Below, one piece after another: positions 1 to 15,977 of a stretch of 64,000 nt of DNA; position 1 is the stretch's first letter; each line of letters starts with the position of its first letter. Where the stretch lies: assembly GCA_030680605.1 (NCBI GenBank), contig JAUXUQ010000019.1:108538-172537 (forward strand), read 5' to 3'. The position numbers and the translations under genes were made by a program. This DNA is from Gammaproteobacteria bacterium. GTDB lineage: Bacteria; Pseudomonadota; Gammaproteobacteria; SURF-13. Under the pieces are notes generated by a model. That model saw nothing but the letters and a program-made list of their open reading frames with translations, did no database searches and was not told the origin of the DNA.

Positions 1-620
1 ACTTCCCCTATGCAGATGCCAACCCGGCGCAGGAGCAATGGATCCCGGCGCTCGACTATATCGCGGCCGATACCAGCCTGCGCGAAGTGATACTGAGCGG
101 TGGCGACCCGCTGAGCCTCAGCGACACGCGTCTGGCAAGCTTGTCCAGGGCGTTGCAGCCTATCGCACATCTTGAGTATTTGCGTCTGCATACCCGCCTG
201 CCGATTGTGTTGCCTGAGCGGGTAGATGATGCCTTGCTGGAGTGGCTGAGTGAGAGTCGGCTCAGGCCGGTGATGGTGGTGCATGCCAACCATGCGAATG
301 AGATCGATGATGCGGTGCGGCATGCACTCAGGCGCCTGACAGCGGCAGGCGTGACGTTGTTCAACCAGTCGGTGCTGCTTGCCGGGGTGAACGATTCGGC
401 AGAGGCGCTGGAGGACCTGAGTCAGTCCCTGTTCGGTGCCGGTGTAACGCCGTATTACCTGCACCTCATGGACAGAGTGCAGGGTGCGGCGCATTTCGAG
501 GTGAGTGAGGCGCGGGCGCATGACCTGATGCACCGGCTGCGCACACGTCTGCCCGGCTACCTCGTGCCGCGCCTGGTGCGAGAGCAGTCAGGTGCCCCTT
601 TCAAGCTGGTGCTGGCATAA
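1..620 (+). CDS. epmB: EF-P beta-lysylation protein EpmB (3' part)
   Basis: This is the C-terminal ~206 residues of a KamA/lysine 2,3-aminomutase-like radical SAM protein; the reading frame is open from base 3, so the start and the radical-SAM cysteines lie upstream of the window. Family traits seen are ILSGGDPLSLSD, LRLHTRLPIVLPERV, NQSVLLAGVND and the C-terminal PYYLHLMDRVQGAAHFEV. EpmB converts (S)-alpha-lysine to (R)-beta-lysine, which EpmA attaches to translation elongation factor P. Full-length family members have about 340 residues. The stop is followed by 41 bases before the next gene on the same strand. A catabolic lysine 2,3-aminomutase is a less likely alternative, because those proteins are longer. 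Confidence 0.9.
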   Translation, partial: FPYADANPAQEQWIPALDYIAADTSLREVILSGGDPLSLSDTRLASLSRALQPIAHLEYLRLHTRLPIVLPERVDDALLEWLSESRLRPVMVVHANHANEIDDAVRHALRRLTAAGVTLFNQSVLLAGVNDSAEALEDLSQSLFGAGVTPYYLHLMDRVQGAAHFEVSEARAHDLMHRLRTRLPGYLVPRLVREQSGAPFKLVLA

Positions 621-661
621 GCCGCATGTAATACTGTTTCATCAATAGAGTATTACCCAAG

Positions 662-2749
662 ATGAAAAAAGAAAACACAGTTCGCCTGCTCGTCGTTGAG
701 AGCTCCTCTGATCAAACCGAGATGACAGCCAACCTGCTGCGTCGTGCCGGCCATGGCGCGCAGGTGACACGGGTGGAAAAGCTGGAGGATATTCGGGCAG
801 AGCTGGCACAACAGACATTTGATCTGATCATCAGCCTTCCCGGGCCGGCAAAACTGGACGTGCAGCAGGTGCTTACGCTGGTGCACGAAGAGGGCCTGGA
901 CATCCCGCTGATAGTGGTTACCCGGGGGGGCGAAGATCAGGAGGCAGGGCTTGAGGCATTGCGTAATGGTGCGCGCGACCTGGTACAGCAGGATCAGCCT
1001 GAGCGGTTGCAGCTCGCCATGCTGCGTGAGCTTGCCGATCTCAAACTACGCCGCAATCATCGCGTGTGTGAGGCATCACTGCGGGAGGCGGAAAAACGTA
1101 ATTGTCAGTTGCTGGACAGTTCGCGCGATGCGATCGCCTATGTGCATGACGGCATGCATATTTACGCCAATGCCGTCTACCTGTCACTGTTCGGCTATGT
1201 CAGCGCCAAAGAGCTGAAAGGTGTGCCGGTGATGGATATGGTGGCAGCAGCGGATCATGCACGTCTCAAGGATTTTCTGCGCAATTACAGCAAGCATGGC
1301 CCGTCTGGCGAGCTGGAGTTGCTGGGGCGGCATAGCGGTGGCATGGAGTTCAAGCTCAAGATGGAGTTCAGCGCCATCAAGGTGGAGGGTGAGACATGCA
1401 CGCAAATCACCATACGGGATCTGTCGCAGAACCAGGAGTTACAGGAGAAGATCAAGCAACTGAGCAGACAGGATTTGCTGACCGGACTCTATAATCACCG
1501 CTATTTCATGGAGGAACTGGAGCGTGCGGTTGCCCAGGCAAAGAACGGTGAGACGGGTACGATGCTCTATATAGGCATCGATAGCCTGCCGAACATCAAG
1601 GAAAGCCTTGGAATCTCGGCCAGCAATATGGCGTTGGGAGATATCGCCAGGCTGATACACGGGAAGCTCGGCAACGCCGGACTGGCTGCACGCCTCAGTG
1701 ATGAGGTGTTTGCCATCCTGCTGCCAAAAGTGGACATCGCGCGGGCGCAGAAATTGGCAGAAACCCTGCGCAAGGCTGTTGAGGCTACCGTGTTTGAGGC
1801 TGACGCCCAGCCGGTTTCTCTCGCATGTACTGTTTGTGCCTGCGCCCTCAGTGATGACATCACCAGCAGTCGCGAACTGTTGCTTGGTATTTCACGCGCC
1901 TGTGTGACATATCAGAACGCTGGCGACAATCGGGTACATGTATACAACCCGGTGGCGGAGGCACGCGTCATACGCGAGAAGATACGCCATTGGACGGTAC
2001 AGTTACAGGCGGCAATCGACAGTAACCGCTTTCGCCTCCTGTATCAGCCTATTATCAGTCTGCGCGGTGGCACTGATGAAAACTACCAGGTATTGTTGCG
2101 CCTGCTCGATGAGCAGGGCAACGAAATGCGGCCCGAGCAGTTCATGCCGGACGCAGAACAGGTAGGATTAATGGGTGCGATAGATCGCTGGGTGATAGAG
2201 CGTGCGGTCAAGTTACTCGCCGCACGGCGGCAGGCAGGGCACAAGACCAGCTTCTTCATCAAGCTGTTTGTGGACACGATGGCAGACAAGGCATTGCTGC
2301 CCTGGATCAGTCAGACCATCGAGGCCGCAGGCCTTCCCGGTGCGGGGCTGGTATTTGAGGTGCGCGAGACTTCTGCGGCTAATAATCTCAGGGAGGCAAA
2401 GGAGTTCGTCAATGGCCTGCAACAATTGCAGTGCCGCTTCGCGACTAACCACTCGCCTTCAGGCAACGGAGGCGCCAGTTTTGGTTACCTTAAACATCTG
2501 CCGGTGAATTATATCAAGCTCAACGGTGCGCTCATGCAGGGCTTGCTGGTCAAGCCTGATAATCAGGCGACAGTAAGGATGGTCAATGAAGCCGCCCACG
2601 GCGCGAAGATTCTCACGGTGGCCGAGTGCGTGGAGGATGCTGCAACACTGGCGCTGTTGTGGCAATACGGGGTTGATTATGTGCAGGGCTACTATTTCCA
2701 GCAGCCCAGCGAGACCTTGACCTACGATTTTGCGGCCGATCAGAACTGA
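662..2749 (+). CDS. FimX-like REC-PAS-GGDEF-EAL protein, all enzymatic motifs degenerate
   Basis: The 695-residue protein has four regions: a receiver-like domain (~1-130), a PAS domain (~145-260), a GGDEF domain (~270-430) and an EAL domain (~445-690). The receiver lacks the phosphoacceptor Asp (DLIISLPGPA). The GGDEF site reads SDEVF (346-350). The EAL motif reads QVL (476-478), and the DDFGTG loop is replaced by an unrelated NHSPSG segment. QGYYFQQP near the C-terminus is kept. In Pseudomonas and Xanthomonas, FimX has similarly degenerate domains and acts as a c-di-GMP receptor for type IV pilus assembly. I infer a c-di-GMP effector rather than an enzyme, which fits the pilMNOPQ operon in this window. 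The link to pili is by similarity of architecture only. Confidence 0.8.
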   Translation: MKKENTVRLLVVESSSDQTEMTANLLRRAGHGAQVTRVEKLEDIRAELAQQTFDLIISLPGPAKLDVQQVLTLVHEEGLDIPLIVVTRGGEDQEAGLEALRNGARDLVQQDQPERLQLAMLRELADLKLRRNHRVCEASLREAEKRNCQLLDSSRDAIAYVHDGMHIYANAVYLSLFGYVSAKELKGVPVMDMVAAADHARLKDFLRNYSKHGPSGELELLGRHSGGMEFKLKMEFSAIKVEGETCTQITIRDLSQNQELQEKIKQLSRQDLLTGLYNHRYFMEELERAVAQAKNGETGTMLYIGIDSLPNIKESLGISASNMALGDIARLIHGKLGNAGLAARLSDEVFAILLPKVDIARAQKLAETLRKAVEATVFEADAQPVSLACTVCACALSDDITSSRELLLGISRACVTYQNAGDNRVHVYNPVAEARVIREKIRHWTVQLQAAIDSNRFRLLYQPIISLRGGTDENYQVLLRLLDEQGNEMRPEQFMPDAEQVGLMGAIDRWVIERAVKLLAARRQAGHKTSFFIKLFVDTMADKALLPWISQTIEAAGLPGAGLVFEVRETSAANNLREAKEFVNGLQQLQCRFATNHSPSGNGGASFGYLKHLPVNYIKLNGALMQGLLVKPDNQATVRMVNEAAHGAKILTVAECVEDAATLALLWQYGVDYVQGYYFQQPSETLTYDFAADQN

Positions 2750-2764
2750 GCAGGGCCGCATGGG

Positions 2765-2787
2765 ATCCGCCCCTGAGCGGGGTGGAT
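2765..2787. terminator. hairpin between convergent genes
   Basis: ATCCGCCCC and GGGGTGGAT form a 9-bp stem (one G-U pair) around a 5-base loop, between the convergent stops of the FimX-like gene (2749) and the DUF1015 gene (2802). Neither side has a clear T-run, so it may be a weak bidirectional terminator or an RNA-stabilising hairpin. Confidence 0.4.
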
Positions 2788-2801
2788 ATTGTCGGTGTGA
2801 C

Positions 2802-4043
2802 TCAGTCCAGCAGGTGTGATACCAGGCCATCCGCCAGCTTGGGCTCGAACCAGGTTGATTTAGGCGGCATCATCTCGCCGGCATCGGCTACTGCCATCAG
2901 GTCCGCCATGCGGGTGGGATAGAGCGAGAATGCGACGGCCATCTCGCTGCTGTCAACACGCTTGATGAGTTCGGACAGGCCACGGATACCGCCGACAAAA
3001 TCGATGCGCTTGTCACGGCGCGCATCATGGATGCCCAGCACGGGTTCTATAAGGTGTGTCGCCAGCAGACTGACATCGAGCTTGGCTACCGGATCCCGCA
3101 CCGCCAGCAAGTCGCTGTTCAAGGTCAGGCGATACCATTGCCCCGGCAGATACATGCCGAATTCACCGGCGCCCGCAGGCTTTACAGGTACGCTGCTGGT
3201 CTGTACGCTGAAGCATTGTTCCATCTGGCGCAGGAAATCCTCGCGCGTCAGGCCATTCAGGTCTCGCACCACGCGGTTGTAATCGAATATCTGCATCTGG
3301 TTGTCGGCAAACAGCACCGAGAGGAAGTAATTGTAGCTCTCGACGCCTGTGTGCCCGCTATTGTTGGTACGGCGGCTGGCCGCGATGCGTGAAGCCGATG
3401 CGGCCCGGTGATGGCCATCGGCAATGTAGAGCGTGGGTACGGCCTCAAATGCCGCGCCGAGGCGCAGACTGGGTTCTGTGTCGCGTACCACCCACAGCAT
3501 GTGCCTGATGCCGTCGTCGGCGGTGATGTCAATCTCGGGCGCCTCGCTGCAGATGCCGTCGAGGATGGCATCGATGGCCACTGCATGGCGGTAGGTCAGC
3601 AGCACCGGGCCGGTTTGGGCATTGAGTGCGTCTATCTGGCGCACGCGGTCATCTTCCTTGTCGGGGCGAGTGAGCTCATGGCGCCGTATGTGGCCATTAT
3701 CGTACGCTGCGACCGATGCAGCGGCCACGATACCGGTCTGGGTGTGGTTACCCATCACCAGCCGGTACACGTAGTAACAGGGCTTTTTGTCGCGTTGCAA
3801 TATCCCCTGCTTGATGAGCGCGGCGAAATTTTCCGCGCCCTTGGCATAGACCGCCGGATCATAGGGATCGATGTCCGGCGCCAGATCGATTTCCGGCTTG
3901 GAGATGTGCAGAAAGCTGTAGGGACGATTCTGGGCGCGTGCGCGGGCCTCAGCGCTGTTTAATACGTCATACGGTGGTGCTGCGACGGCCGCGGCAAACT
4001 CAGGCGCCGGGCGCAGCCCGGCGAAACTTCGAATCAATGACAC
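2802..4043 (-). CDS. DUF1015 family protein
   Basis: This 413-residue protein belongs to the DUF1015 family, whose function is uncertain. Family marks are the N-terminal IRSFAGLRPAP, PPYDVLN, the Asp-Gly-His-His element DGHHRAASA, and FVGGIRGL near the C-terminus. I chose the GTG at 4043 as start because AGGGGG lies five bases upstream and family homology begins at SLIRSF. An in-frame start 25 codons earlier would add a low-complexity Cys/His/Arg stretch. It lies 40 bases downstream of htpX on the same strand and could be co-transcribed with it. No specific substrate can be read from the sequence. Confidence 0.85.
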   Translation of the reverse strand: MSLIRSFAGLRPAPEFAAAVAAPPYDVLNSAEARARAQNRPYSFLHISKPEIDLAPDIDPYDPAVYAKGAENFAALIKQGILQRDKKPCYYVYRLVMGNHTQTGIVAAASVAAYDNGHIRRHELTRPDKEDDRVRQIDALNAQTGPVLLTYRHAVAIDAILDGICSEAPEIDITADDGIRHMLWVVRDTEPSLRLGAAFEAVPTLYIADGHHRAASASRIAASRRTNNSGHTGVESYNYFLSVLFADNQMQIFDYNRVVRDLNGLTREDFLRQMEQCFSVQTSSVPVKPAGAGEFGMYLPGQWYRLTLNSDLLAVRDPVAKLDVSLLATHLIEPVLGIHDARRDKRIDFVGGIRGLSELIKRVDSSEMAVAFSLYPTRMADLMAVADAGEMMPPKSTWFEPKLADGLVSHLLD

Positions 4044-4083
4044 ACACGCCCCCTGTCTGAAAAATAATGAACGATGATGCGTG

Positions 4084-4977
4084 TTATGCCGACACGGCGC
4101 CCGACTGCAGGGCGGCAATGCGCTCCTCCAGCGGCGGGTGGCTCATGAACAGGCGCTTGAGACCGTGGCCGAGGCCACCGGCAATGCCAAACGCGGCCAA
4201 CTGATCCGGGAGTTGTGCCGGGCTGTGGGCCTGTTGCAGGCGCTGCAATGCCGCCACCATCTTGTGTCGCCCGGCAAGCGTGGCACCGCCATGGTCGGCG
4301 CGGTATTCGCGCCAGCGGCTGAACCACATCACTATCATGGAGGCGAGGATGCCGAGTACGATCTGGGCGATGATGGTGGTGATCCAGTAGGCTGGCCCGT
4401 AGCCGCGCTGGGTCTTGAACACCACACGGTCGACGACGTGCCCTACCACGCGCGAGAGCACGATCACGAAGGTATTGATCACGCCCTGAATCAGCGCCAG
4501 TGTCACCATGTCACCGTTGGCGACATGGCTGACTTCGTGCGCCAGGACGGCCTCGGCCTCGTCGCGGTTCATGGCCTGCAACAGGCCGCTGCTGACCGCT
4601 ACCAGTGCGTTGTTGCGCGACATGCCGGTGGCAAAGGCGTTGATATCGGGGGCGTTGTAGATGGCGACCTCCGGCATGCCGATGCCGGCACGCTGGGCCT
4701 GACGGCGCACGGTATCGACCAGCCACGCCTCGGTTTCGTTGGAGGGCCGCTCGATAACCACGGCGCCGGTCATGCGTTTGGCGCTCCATTTGGAGATCGC
4801 CAGTGATATGAATGAGCCGCCCATGCCAATCACGGCCGCCATCACCAGCAGGGCATTCATGTTCAGACCGGCGCCCTGCTCATCGAGCATGCTGTCAATG
4901 CCAAGCAGCCGCAGAACGATGCTGAGTACCAGCAAGATGGCGATGTTGGTAATCAGAAACAGCGCAATACGCTTCAT
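4084..4977 (-). CDS. htpX: Membrane zinc metalloprotease HtpX
   Basis: HtpX is an M48-family inner-membrane protease that degrades misfolded membrane proteins together with FtsH. The 297-residue protein has the family's usual length. It has two N-terminal hydrophobic segments, the zinc-binding HEVSH motif at residues 147-151, two further membrane segments after it, and the downstream EYRAD element that supplies the third zinc ligand. A heat-shock-type promoter (5017-5045) sits about 40 bases upstream of the start, which matches the sigma-32 control known for htpX in Escherichia coli. The stop is followed by the DUF1015 gene on the same strand. Confidence 0.95.
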   Translation of the reverse strand: MKRIALFLITNIAILLVLSIVLRLLGIDSMLDEQGAGLNMNALLVMAAVIGMGGSFISLAISKWSAKRMTGAVVIERPSNETEAWLVDTVRRQAQRAGIGMPEVAIYNAPDINAFATGMSRNNALVAVSSGLLQAMNRDEAEAVLAHEVSHVANGDMVTLALIQGVINTFVIVLSRVVGHVVDRVVFKTQRGYGPAYWITTIIAQIVLGILASMIVMWFSRWREYRADHGGATLAGRHKMVAALQRLQQAHSPAQLPDQLAAFGIAGGLGHGLKRLFMSHPPLEERIAALQSGAVSA

Positions 4978-5016
4978 GTTCGTTTTCCTTGGGAGTGGGT
5001 AGGTGGTTGCTGCATT

Positions 5017-5045
5017 AGATGGGGTAGACGAGGCACAAGTTCAAG
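5017..5045 (-). promoter_or_regulatory. Sigma-32 (RpoH) heat-shock promoter of htpX
   Basis: On the minus strand, CTTGAAC (5045-5039) is followed after 14 bases by CCCCATCT (5024-5017). This is almost the textbook RpoH consensus of CTTGAA, 13-15 bases, then CCCCATnT. Transcription should start near 5010, giving a leader of about 33 bases before the htpX start at 4977. Confidence 0.85.
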
Positions 5046-5123
5046 GGGACTCAAGCCCCCAGCCGTGAGGCCGCTATATGGGTTATAGCAAGGTTACTCT
5101 CCCAAAGCCTTACTGCATTTTAT

Positions 5124-5153
5124 CAGGCTGGGCAGGTTCCAGCCTGTTTTTTT
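5124..5153 (+). terminator. Intrinsic terminator oriented to the plus strand
   Basis: A perfect 8-bp stem (CAGGCTGG / CCAGCCTG) with a 7-base loop is followed by seven T residues on the plus strand. Both flanking genes (htpX and parC) are on the minus strand, where the hairpin has no U-run after it. It therefore either ends an unannotated plus-strand RNA or serves parC as a non-canonical hairpin. Confidence 0.6.
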
Positions 5154-5172
5154 ATCGCGTGTACCCTCGCTG

Positions 5173-7434
5173 CTATGGTTGCCGGTCTCCGGCGGCGATT
5201 CTCTCCACCCGCTGAAAGCCACGCGGCAGCTTCAGTCCGCGTCGACCACGCTCCGCCTGGTAGTGGGTCAGGTCGGCGGGCTTGAGCGTCAGGTGGCGTT
5301 GACCGGCATGCAGCGTCAAGGGGGTGCCTGCGGGCAGCGCGGCCACGGCCACCACGAATTCGCTACGCTCTGCGCGCCGCGCCGTGGGTATGCCAATGAT
5401 CTTGATGCCTTTGCCCTTGGCGAGTTGCGGTAGTTCGGCCAGCGGATGTAACAGCAGATGTCCTTCGCGTGTTACGGCGGCGACCCGGTCGCTTTGCAGG
5501 TCGGTGACGCGCGCAGGCGCCAGCACGGCTGCTCCCTTGGACGGGTTCAGTACCGCCTTGCCGCTCTTGTTTTTGCTGTAGAGGTCACCGAGCCTGGCAA
5601 CGAAGCCATAGCCGGCATCGCTGGCAAGCAGGAAAAGATCGTCGGGATTCCCCAGCATGACCCCGGTGAAGGTCACGCCCGGTGGCGTTTGCAGCCGCCC
5701 GGTGAGCGGCTCGCCCTGACTGCGGGCCGAGGGCAGGGTGTGGGCGGGCAGGGTGTAGCAGCGGCCGCTTGCGTCCAGAAACACGGCAAGTTGGTTGCTG
5801 CGCCCGCGGGCCTCGGCCTGGAAGGCATCCCCGGCCTTGTAGCCCAGCTCGCGCGCATTGATGTCGTGGCCCTTGGCCGCCCGCACCCAGCCCTGAGTGG
5901 AAAGCACCACCGTCACGGGTTCAGTGGGGATCAGCTCGGTCTCGGCGATCGCCTGCGCCGCGGCACGTTCCACCAGTGGCGAGCGACGGGCATCGCCGTA
6001 GCGCTCGGCGCACTCTGTCAGTTCATTGCGGATGAGCGTTTTCAGACGCGTCTTGGAGGCCAGCGTCTTTTCCAGAGTACTGCGCTCGGTGGCGAGTTCT
6101 TTCTGTTCGGCCGTGATTTTGACCTCCTCCAGTTTGGCGAGGTGGCGTAACTTCAACTCCAGAATCGCCTCGGCCTGCGCGTCGCTCAGTTTGAAGCGCT
6201 TGATCAGTACCGGCTTGGGCTGGTCTTCACGGCGGATGATGGCGATGACCTCATCGATATTCAAAAACGCAATCAGCAGGCCGTCGAGCAGGTGCAGGCG
6301 CGCGAGTACCTTGTCGAGGCGGTATTGCAGGCGGCGACGCACCGTTGTGATGCGGAATTCCAGCCACTCCACCAGCACCGCGCGCAGATTTCTCAGGCCC
6401 GGGCGGTTGTCGAGGCCGATCATATTCATATTAACGCGGTAGCTGCGTTCAAGGTCGGTGGTGGCGAACAGGTGCGCCATCAGGGCTTCCACATCCACGC
6501 GATTGGAGCGGGGTGTAATCACCAGCCGGGTCGGATTTTCATGGTCGGATTCGTCGCGCAGGTCTTCTACCAAGGGCAATTTTTTGGCCAGCATCTGGCT
6601 GGCGATTTGCTCCAGTACCTTGGCGCCGGAGGCCTGGTAGGGCAGGGCAGAGATGATGATGTCGCTGCCTTCGATTTCATAGCGCGCACGCAACCGTACC
6701 GAGCCGGTGCCGGTTTCGTACAGGCGCAGGAGATCCGCGCGGGGGGTGATGATTTCGGCGTCGGTGGGGAAGTCGGGGGCCAGCACATGCTCGCACAGTT
6801 GCTGTACGGTCGCCTTGGGTTCATCCAGCAGACGTATGCAGGCCTGGGCCACCTCGCGGGCATTGTGCGGCGGGATGTCGGTGGCCATGCCGACAGCAAT
6901 GCCGGTGGCGCCGTTCAGCAGCACATTGGGCAGACGTGCGGGCAGAAGCACGGGCTCATCAAGGGTGCCATCGAAATTCGGTACCCAGTCCACAGTGCCC
7001 TGCCCCAGCTCAGCCAGCAACAGCTCGGCGTAGGGCGCAAGACGAGCCTCGGTGTAGCGCATGGCGGCAAATGCGTGCGGGTCATCCAGCGAGCCCCAGT
7101 TGCCCTGGCCATCAATCAGTGGGTAGCGATAGGTGAACGGCTGTGCCATCAGGGCCATGGCTTCGTAACAGGCGGTATCGCCGTGCGGGTGGAATTTGCC
7201 CAATACATCACCCACGGTGCGGGCAGATTTCTTGTACTTGGCGGTGGCGGACAGCCCAAGTTCTGACATGGCGTAGACGATGCGCCGTTGCACCGGCTTC
7301 AGGCCGTCCGCGATGTGCGGCAGGGCACGATCGAGAATCACGTACATGGAATATTCCAGATACGCCTTCTCGGTAAAGGTGGCGAGCGGCAGGCGCTCGA
7401 CGCCTTCGTAGTCCGGTGCGAGGGTTTTGGTCAT
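5173..7434 (-). CDS. parC: DNA topoisomerase IV subunit A (ParC)
   Basis: ParC is the cleavage subunit of topoisomerase IV, which decatenates daughter chromosomes; its partner ParE is not in the window. The 753-residue length matches ParC (about 750) rather than GyrA (about 870). The N-terminus has the GLKPVQRRI element, and the catalytic tyrosine is Y127 in AMRYTE. The quinolone-determining stretch reads [14 protein letters not shown]87 stands where most gammaproteobacterial ParC proteins have Ser, while the downstream Glu is kept. A C-terminal beta-pinwheel region follows. The gene is flanked by 205 bases upstream (to hemE) and about 195 bases downstream. Confidence 0.95.
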   Translation of the reverse strand: MTKTLAPDYEGVERLPLATFTEKAYLEYSMYVILDRALPHIADGLKPVQRRIVYAMSELGLSATAKYKKSARTVGDVLGKFHPHGDTACYEAMALMAQPFTYRYPLIDGQGNWGSLDDPHAFAAMRYTEARLAPYAELLLAELGQGTVDWVPNFDGTLDEPVLLPARLPNVLLNGATGIAVGMATDIPPHNAREVAQACIRLLDEPKATVQQLCEHVLAPDFPTDAEIITPRADLLRLYETGTGSVRLRARYEIEGSDIIISALPYQASGAKVLEQIASQMLAKKLPLVEDLRDESDHENPTRLVITPRSNRVDVEALMAHLFATTDLERSYRVNMNMIGLDNRPGLRNLRAVLVEWLEFRITTVRRRLQYRLDKVLARLHLLDGLLIAFLNIDEVIAIIRREDQPKPVLIKRFKLSDAQAEAILELKLRHLAKLEEVKITAEQKELATERSTLEKTLASKTRLKTLIRNELTECAERYGDARRSPLVERAAAQAIAETELIPTEPVTVVLSTQGWVRAAKGHDINARELGYKAGDAFQAEARGRSNQLAVFLDASGRCYTLPAHTLPSARSQGEPLTGRLQTPPGVTFTGVMLGNPDDLFLLASDAGYGFVARLGDLYSKNKSGKAVLNPSKGAAVLAPARVTDLQSDRVAAVTREGHLLLHPLAELPQLAKGKGIKIIGIPTARRAERSEFVVAVAALPAGTPLTLHAGQRHLTLKPADLTHYQAERGRRGLKLPRGFQRVERIAAGDRQP

Positions 7435-7639
7435 GGTTTGCGGCGTCCTGTTTGGAATGGCTTATGCTTCGCTACACGGAAAAACAGGGTGGTATCACGT
7501 TTAGCGCAAGGATACAGCCGTGTACGGTAGGCAATCAACGTGCCTGCGGCCGGGCCTGCTGCCGTTACCGCTGGGAGGGTACCGCAAACCGCTGATCTGT
7601 GCGTGGGACGTGCCGGGGGCTGGAAAAAGAGGGGCGTGG

Positions 7640-8704
7640 TTACGGGTGGTAGCGCGCACTGAGTTCATGCACCGCAGCGATGAACGCTGCCGCATGTTCG
7701 GGGTTGACATGCTGATGAATGCCGTGGCCGAGGTTGAACACATGTCCGCTGCCACTGCCATAACTTGCCAGTATGGTCTCAACTTCGTCACGGATGCGTG
7801 TCGGCGCAGCGTACAGTACCGAAGGATCCATATTGCCCTGCAGGGCGACCTTGTCACCCACGCGCTTGCGGGCATCGGCGAGGTCGGTGGTCCAGTCCAC
7901 GCCCAGGCCGTCGCAACCGGTGGCAGCCATCGCCTCCAGCCACTGACCGCCGTTCTTGGTGAACAGGATGACCGGTACCCGGCGGCCTTCATGTTCGCGT
8001 GTCAGGCCGCTTACAATCTGTTGCATGTAACGCAGCGAGAATTCCCTGTAGTCACGCGGCGTGAGTACCCCGCCCCAGGTATCGAATACCATGACCGCCT
8101 GTGCGCCCGCTGCAATCTGCGCGTTGAGATAGGCGGTGACGGCGCGGGCGAGCACGTCCAGTAACTGGTGCATGAGCTTTGGTTCATCGAACAGCATGCG
8201 CTTGACGTGGGCGAAGTCCTTGCTGCCTGAGCCTTCCACCATGTAAGTGGCGAGCGTCCACGGGCTGCCGGCGAAACCAATCAGCGGTACGCGACCATCC
8301 ATCTCGCGGCGAATCAGACGTACCGCGTCCATCACATAACGCAGCTCGCCTTCCGGGTCAGGCACAGCCAGTGCAGCGATGTCCTCTGCTGTGCGTACCG
8401 GTTTTTTGAAGCGCGGGCCTTCGCCTTCGGAAAAATACAGACCCAGCCCCATCGCATCGGGAATGGTGAGGATGTCGGAAAACAGAATGGCGGCATCCAG
8501 CGGAAACCGGTCCAGGGGTTGCAGCGTGACTTCGCAGGCCAGCTCGGGGGTCTTGCACAGCGTCATGAAGTCGCCGGCCTTCTGGCGGGTGGCGCGATAC
8601 TCGGGCAAGTATCTGCCGGCCTGGCGCATCATCCACACGGGGGTGACATCCACGGGCTGACGCAACAGGGCGCGCAGAAAACGATCGTTTTTGAGTTCAG
8701 TCAT
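7640..8704 (-). CDS. hemE: Uroporphyrinogen decarboxylase
   Basis: HemE removes four acetate carboxyl groups from uroporphyrinogen III to give coproporphyrinogen III in cytoplasmic haem synthesis. The protein has 354 residues, the usual size. The N-terminal signature [16 protein letters not shown] carries the invariant substrate-binding Arg residues, and the second signature [16 protein letters not shown] is intact. The conserved C-terminal [14 protein letters not shown] is also present. It begins 22 bases after gltD and is probably the last gene of a gltB-gltD-hemE transcript, an order also seen in pseudomonads. Confidence 0.97.
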   Translation of the reverse strand: MTELKNDRFLRALLRQPVDVTPVWMMRQAGRYLPEYRATRQKAGDFMTLCKTPELACEVTLQPLDRFPLDAAILFSDILTIPDAMGLGLYFSEGEGPRFKKPVRTAEDIAALAVPDPEGELRYVMDAVRLIRREMDGRVPLIGFAGSPWTLATYMVEGSGSKDFAHVKRMLFDEPKLMHQLLDVLARAVTAYLNAQIAAGAQAVMVFDTWGGVLTPRDYREFSLRYMQQIVSGLTREHEGRRVPVILFTKNGGQWLEAMAATGCDGLGVDWTTDLADARKRVGDKVALQGNMDPSVLYAAPTRIRDEVETILASYGSGSGHVFNLGHGIHQHVNPEHAAAFIAAVHELSARYHP

Positions 8705-8726
8705 GAGCAGGGGGTGAGCGCCGTCG

Positions 8727-14673
<5,947 letters not shown>

Positions 14674-14747
14674 GTCGTGTCGTTCAATGTCCGGCCCGGG
14701 TGATGCCGTAGGGGTCAAAGTGGCCCGCGACACGCAACCGGTCTGAC

Positions 14748-14776
14748 AGTATAGCGCTGGCGGGGCCTCTGCTCAA
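14748..14776 (-). promoter_or_regulatory. Sigma-70-type promoter of gltBD
   Basis: On the minus strand, TTGAGC (14776-14771), a 17-base spacer and TATACT (14753-14748) form a good housekeeping promoter. Transcription would begin near 14741, about 68 bases before the gltB ATG. Confidence 0.6.
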
Positions 14777-14828
14777 TGCAGGCTGTGGTTAGGGTGCCCT
14801 GTGGGCAGCAGGCAAATGCGTCTTGCGG

Positions 14829-15977
14829 TTAAGAGGACTCCGCGGGGTTGAACAGGCGATGGTATTCGGCAATGGCGTAGCGATCGGTCATGCCGGCAAT
14901 ATAATCCGCGACCGCGCGGGCGCGTCCGGCACTGCCGAGTGTGTGCTCCAGAGCCACCGCCTTGGCGGAAAATTCGGGCGGCAGCAGCCCGATGTCGGCC
15001 ATCAAGGTCTCGAACAGTGCGCTCACGGTACGTGCGGCCTTGGTGGTCATGCGCGTGACGCGAAAGTGGCGATACAGCTGTTCACGCAGAAAGCGTTTCA
15101 GCTCCAGGCTGCGTTCACGCATGTCCGGGCTGAAGCCGATGAGGGGTTCGCCCTGCTGGCGTACCGCATGACTGTCGGCCGGTGCGGCTGCCTCCAGACG
15201 CTGGCGGCTGGTCTCGACCAGATCGACGATCTGGCGGTTGATCAATCGGCGTACCGTTTCGTGTATGGCGCGGCGCTCGGCCAGGGCGGGATGGGCGCGC
15301 AACACCTCAGTGTGTTGCGCGCGAAACAACTCGACGCTGTTGAGTTGTTCAAGCGTGATCAGCCCCGAACGCAGGCCGTCATCAACATCGTGGCTGTTGT
15401 AGGCAATCTCATCTGCGATATTGGCCAACTGGGCCTCCAGCCCCGGCTGGCGCTTGTGCAGAAAGCGCTCGCCGATCTCGCCCAGCTCACACGCCTTGGC
15501 GAGTGAGCAGTGCTTGAGTATGCCCTCGCGGGTTTCGAAGGTGAGATTCAGGCCGCAGAAATCGGCATAGCGCTCTTCCAGTTCGTCTACCACACGCAGT
15601 GATTGCAGATTGTGCTCAAAGCCGCCGTACTCGCGCATGCAGGCGTTGAGTGCGTCCTGTCCGGCGTGGCCAAATGGCGTGTGACCGAGGTCATGGGCCA
15701 GTGCAATGGCCTCGGCCAGGTCTTCGTTGAGCACCAGCGCCCGCGCCACCGAGCGCGCGATCTGCGCCACCTCGATGGAGTGGGTAAGGCGGGTACGAAA
15801 CATGTCGCCTTCGTGATTGACGAACACCTGCGTCTTGTATTCAAGACGGCGGAAGGCGGCACTGTGGATGATGCGATCGCGGTCGCGCTGGTATTCGCTG
15901 CGGTAGGCAGGCGCGGCCTCCACATGCCGGCGACCGCGGGTTTGTTCCGGCTGCGCGGCGTAGGGGGCGAGCGTCAT
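14829..15977 (-). CDS. dgt: dGTPase-like deoxynucleoside triphosphohydrolase
   Basis: This HD-superfamily enzyme of 382 residues is expected to cleave dNTPs to deoxynucleoside plus triphosphate, helping to control dNTP pools. The N-terminal [20 protein letters not shown] and the metal-binding [20 protein letters not shown] and [14 protein letters not shown] elements are present. It is much shorter than E. coli Dgt (about 505 residues) and belongs to the shorter dGTPase-like class found in many proteobacteria, so true substrate preference is uncertain. Its start overlaps the aroB stop by four bases (ATGA), so translation is probably coupled. Confidence 0.9.
   Translation of the reverse strand: MTLAPYAAQPEQTRGRRHVEAAPAYRSEYQRDRDRIIHSAAFRRLEYKTQVFVNHEGDMFRTRLTHSIEVAQIARSVARALVLNEDLAEAIALAHDLGHTPFGHAGQDALNACMREYGGFEHNLQSLRVVDELEERYADFCGLNLTFETREGILKHCSLAKACELGEIGERFLHKRQPGLEAQLANIADEIAYNSHDVDDGLRSGLITLEQLNSVELFRAQHTEVLRAHPALAERRAIHETVRRLINRQIVDLVETSRQRLEAAAPADSHAVRQQGEPLIGFSPDMRERSLELKRFLREQLYRHFRVTRMTTKAARTVSALFETLMADIGLLPPEFSAKAVALEHTLGSAGRARAVADYIAGMTDRYAIAEYHRLFNPAESS

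Noticed and set aside
5124..5153. A simple terminator for parC
   Set aside because: In the parC direction the stem is followed by ATAAAATG with no U-run; the T-run is on the opposite strand.
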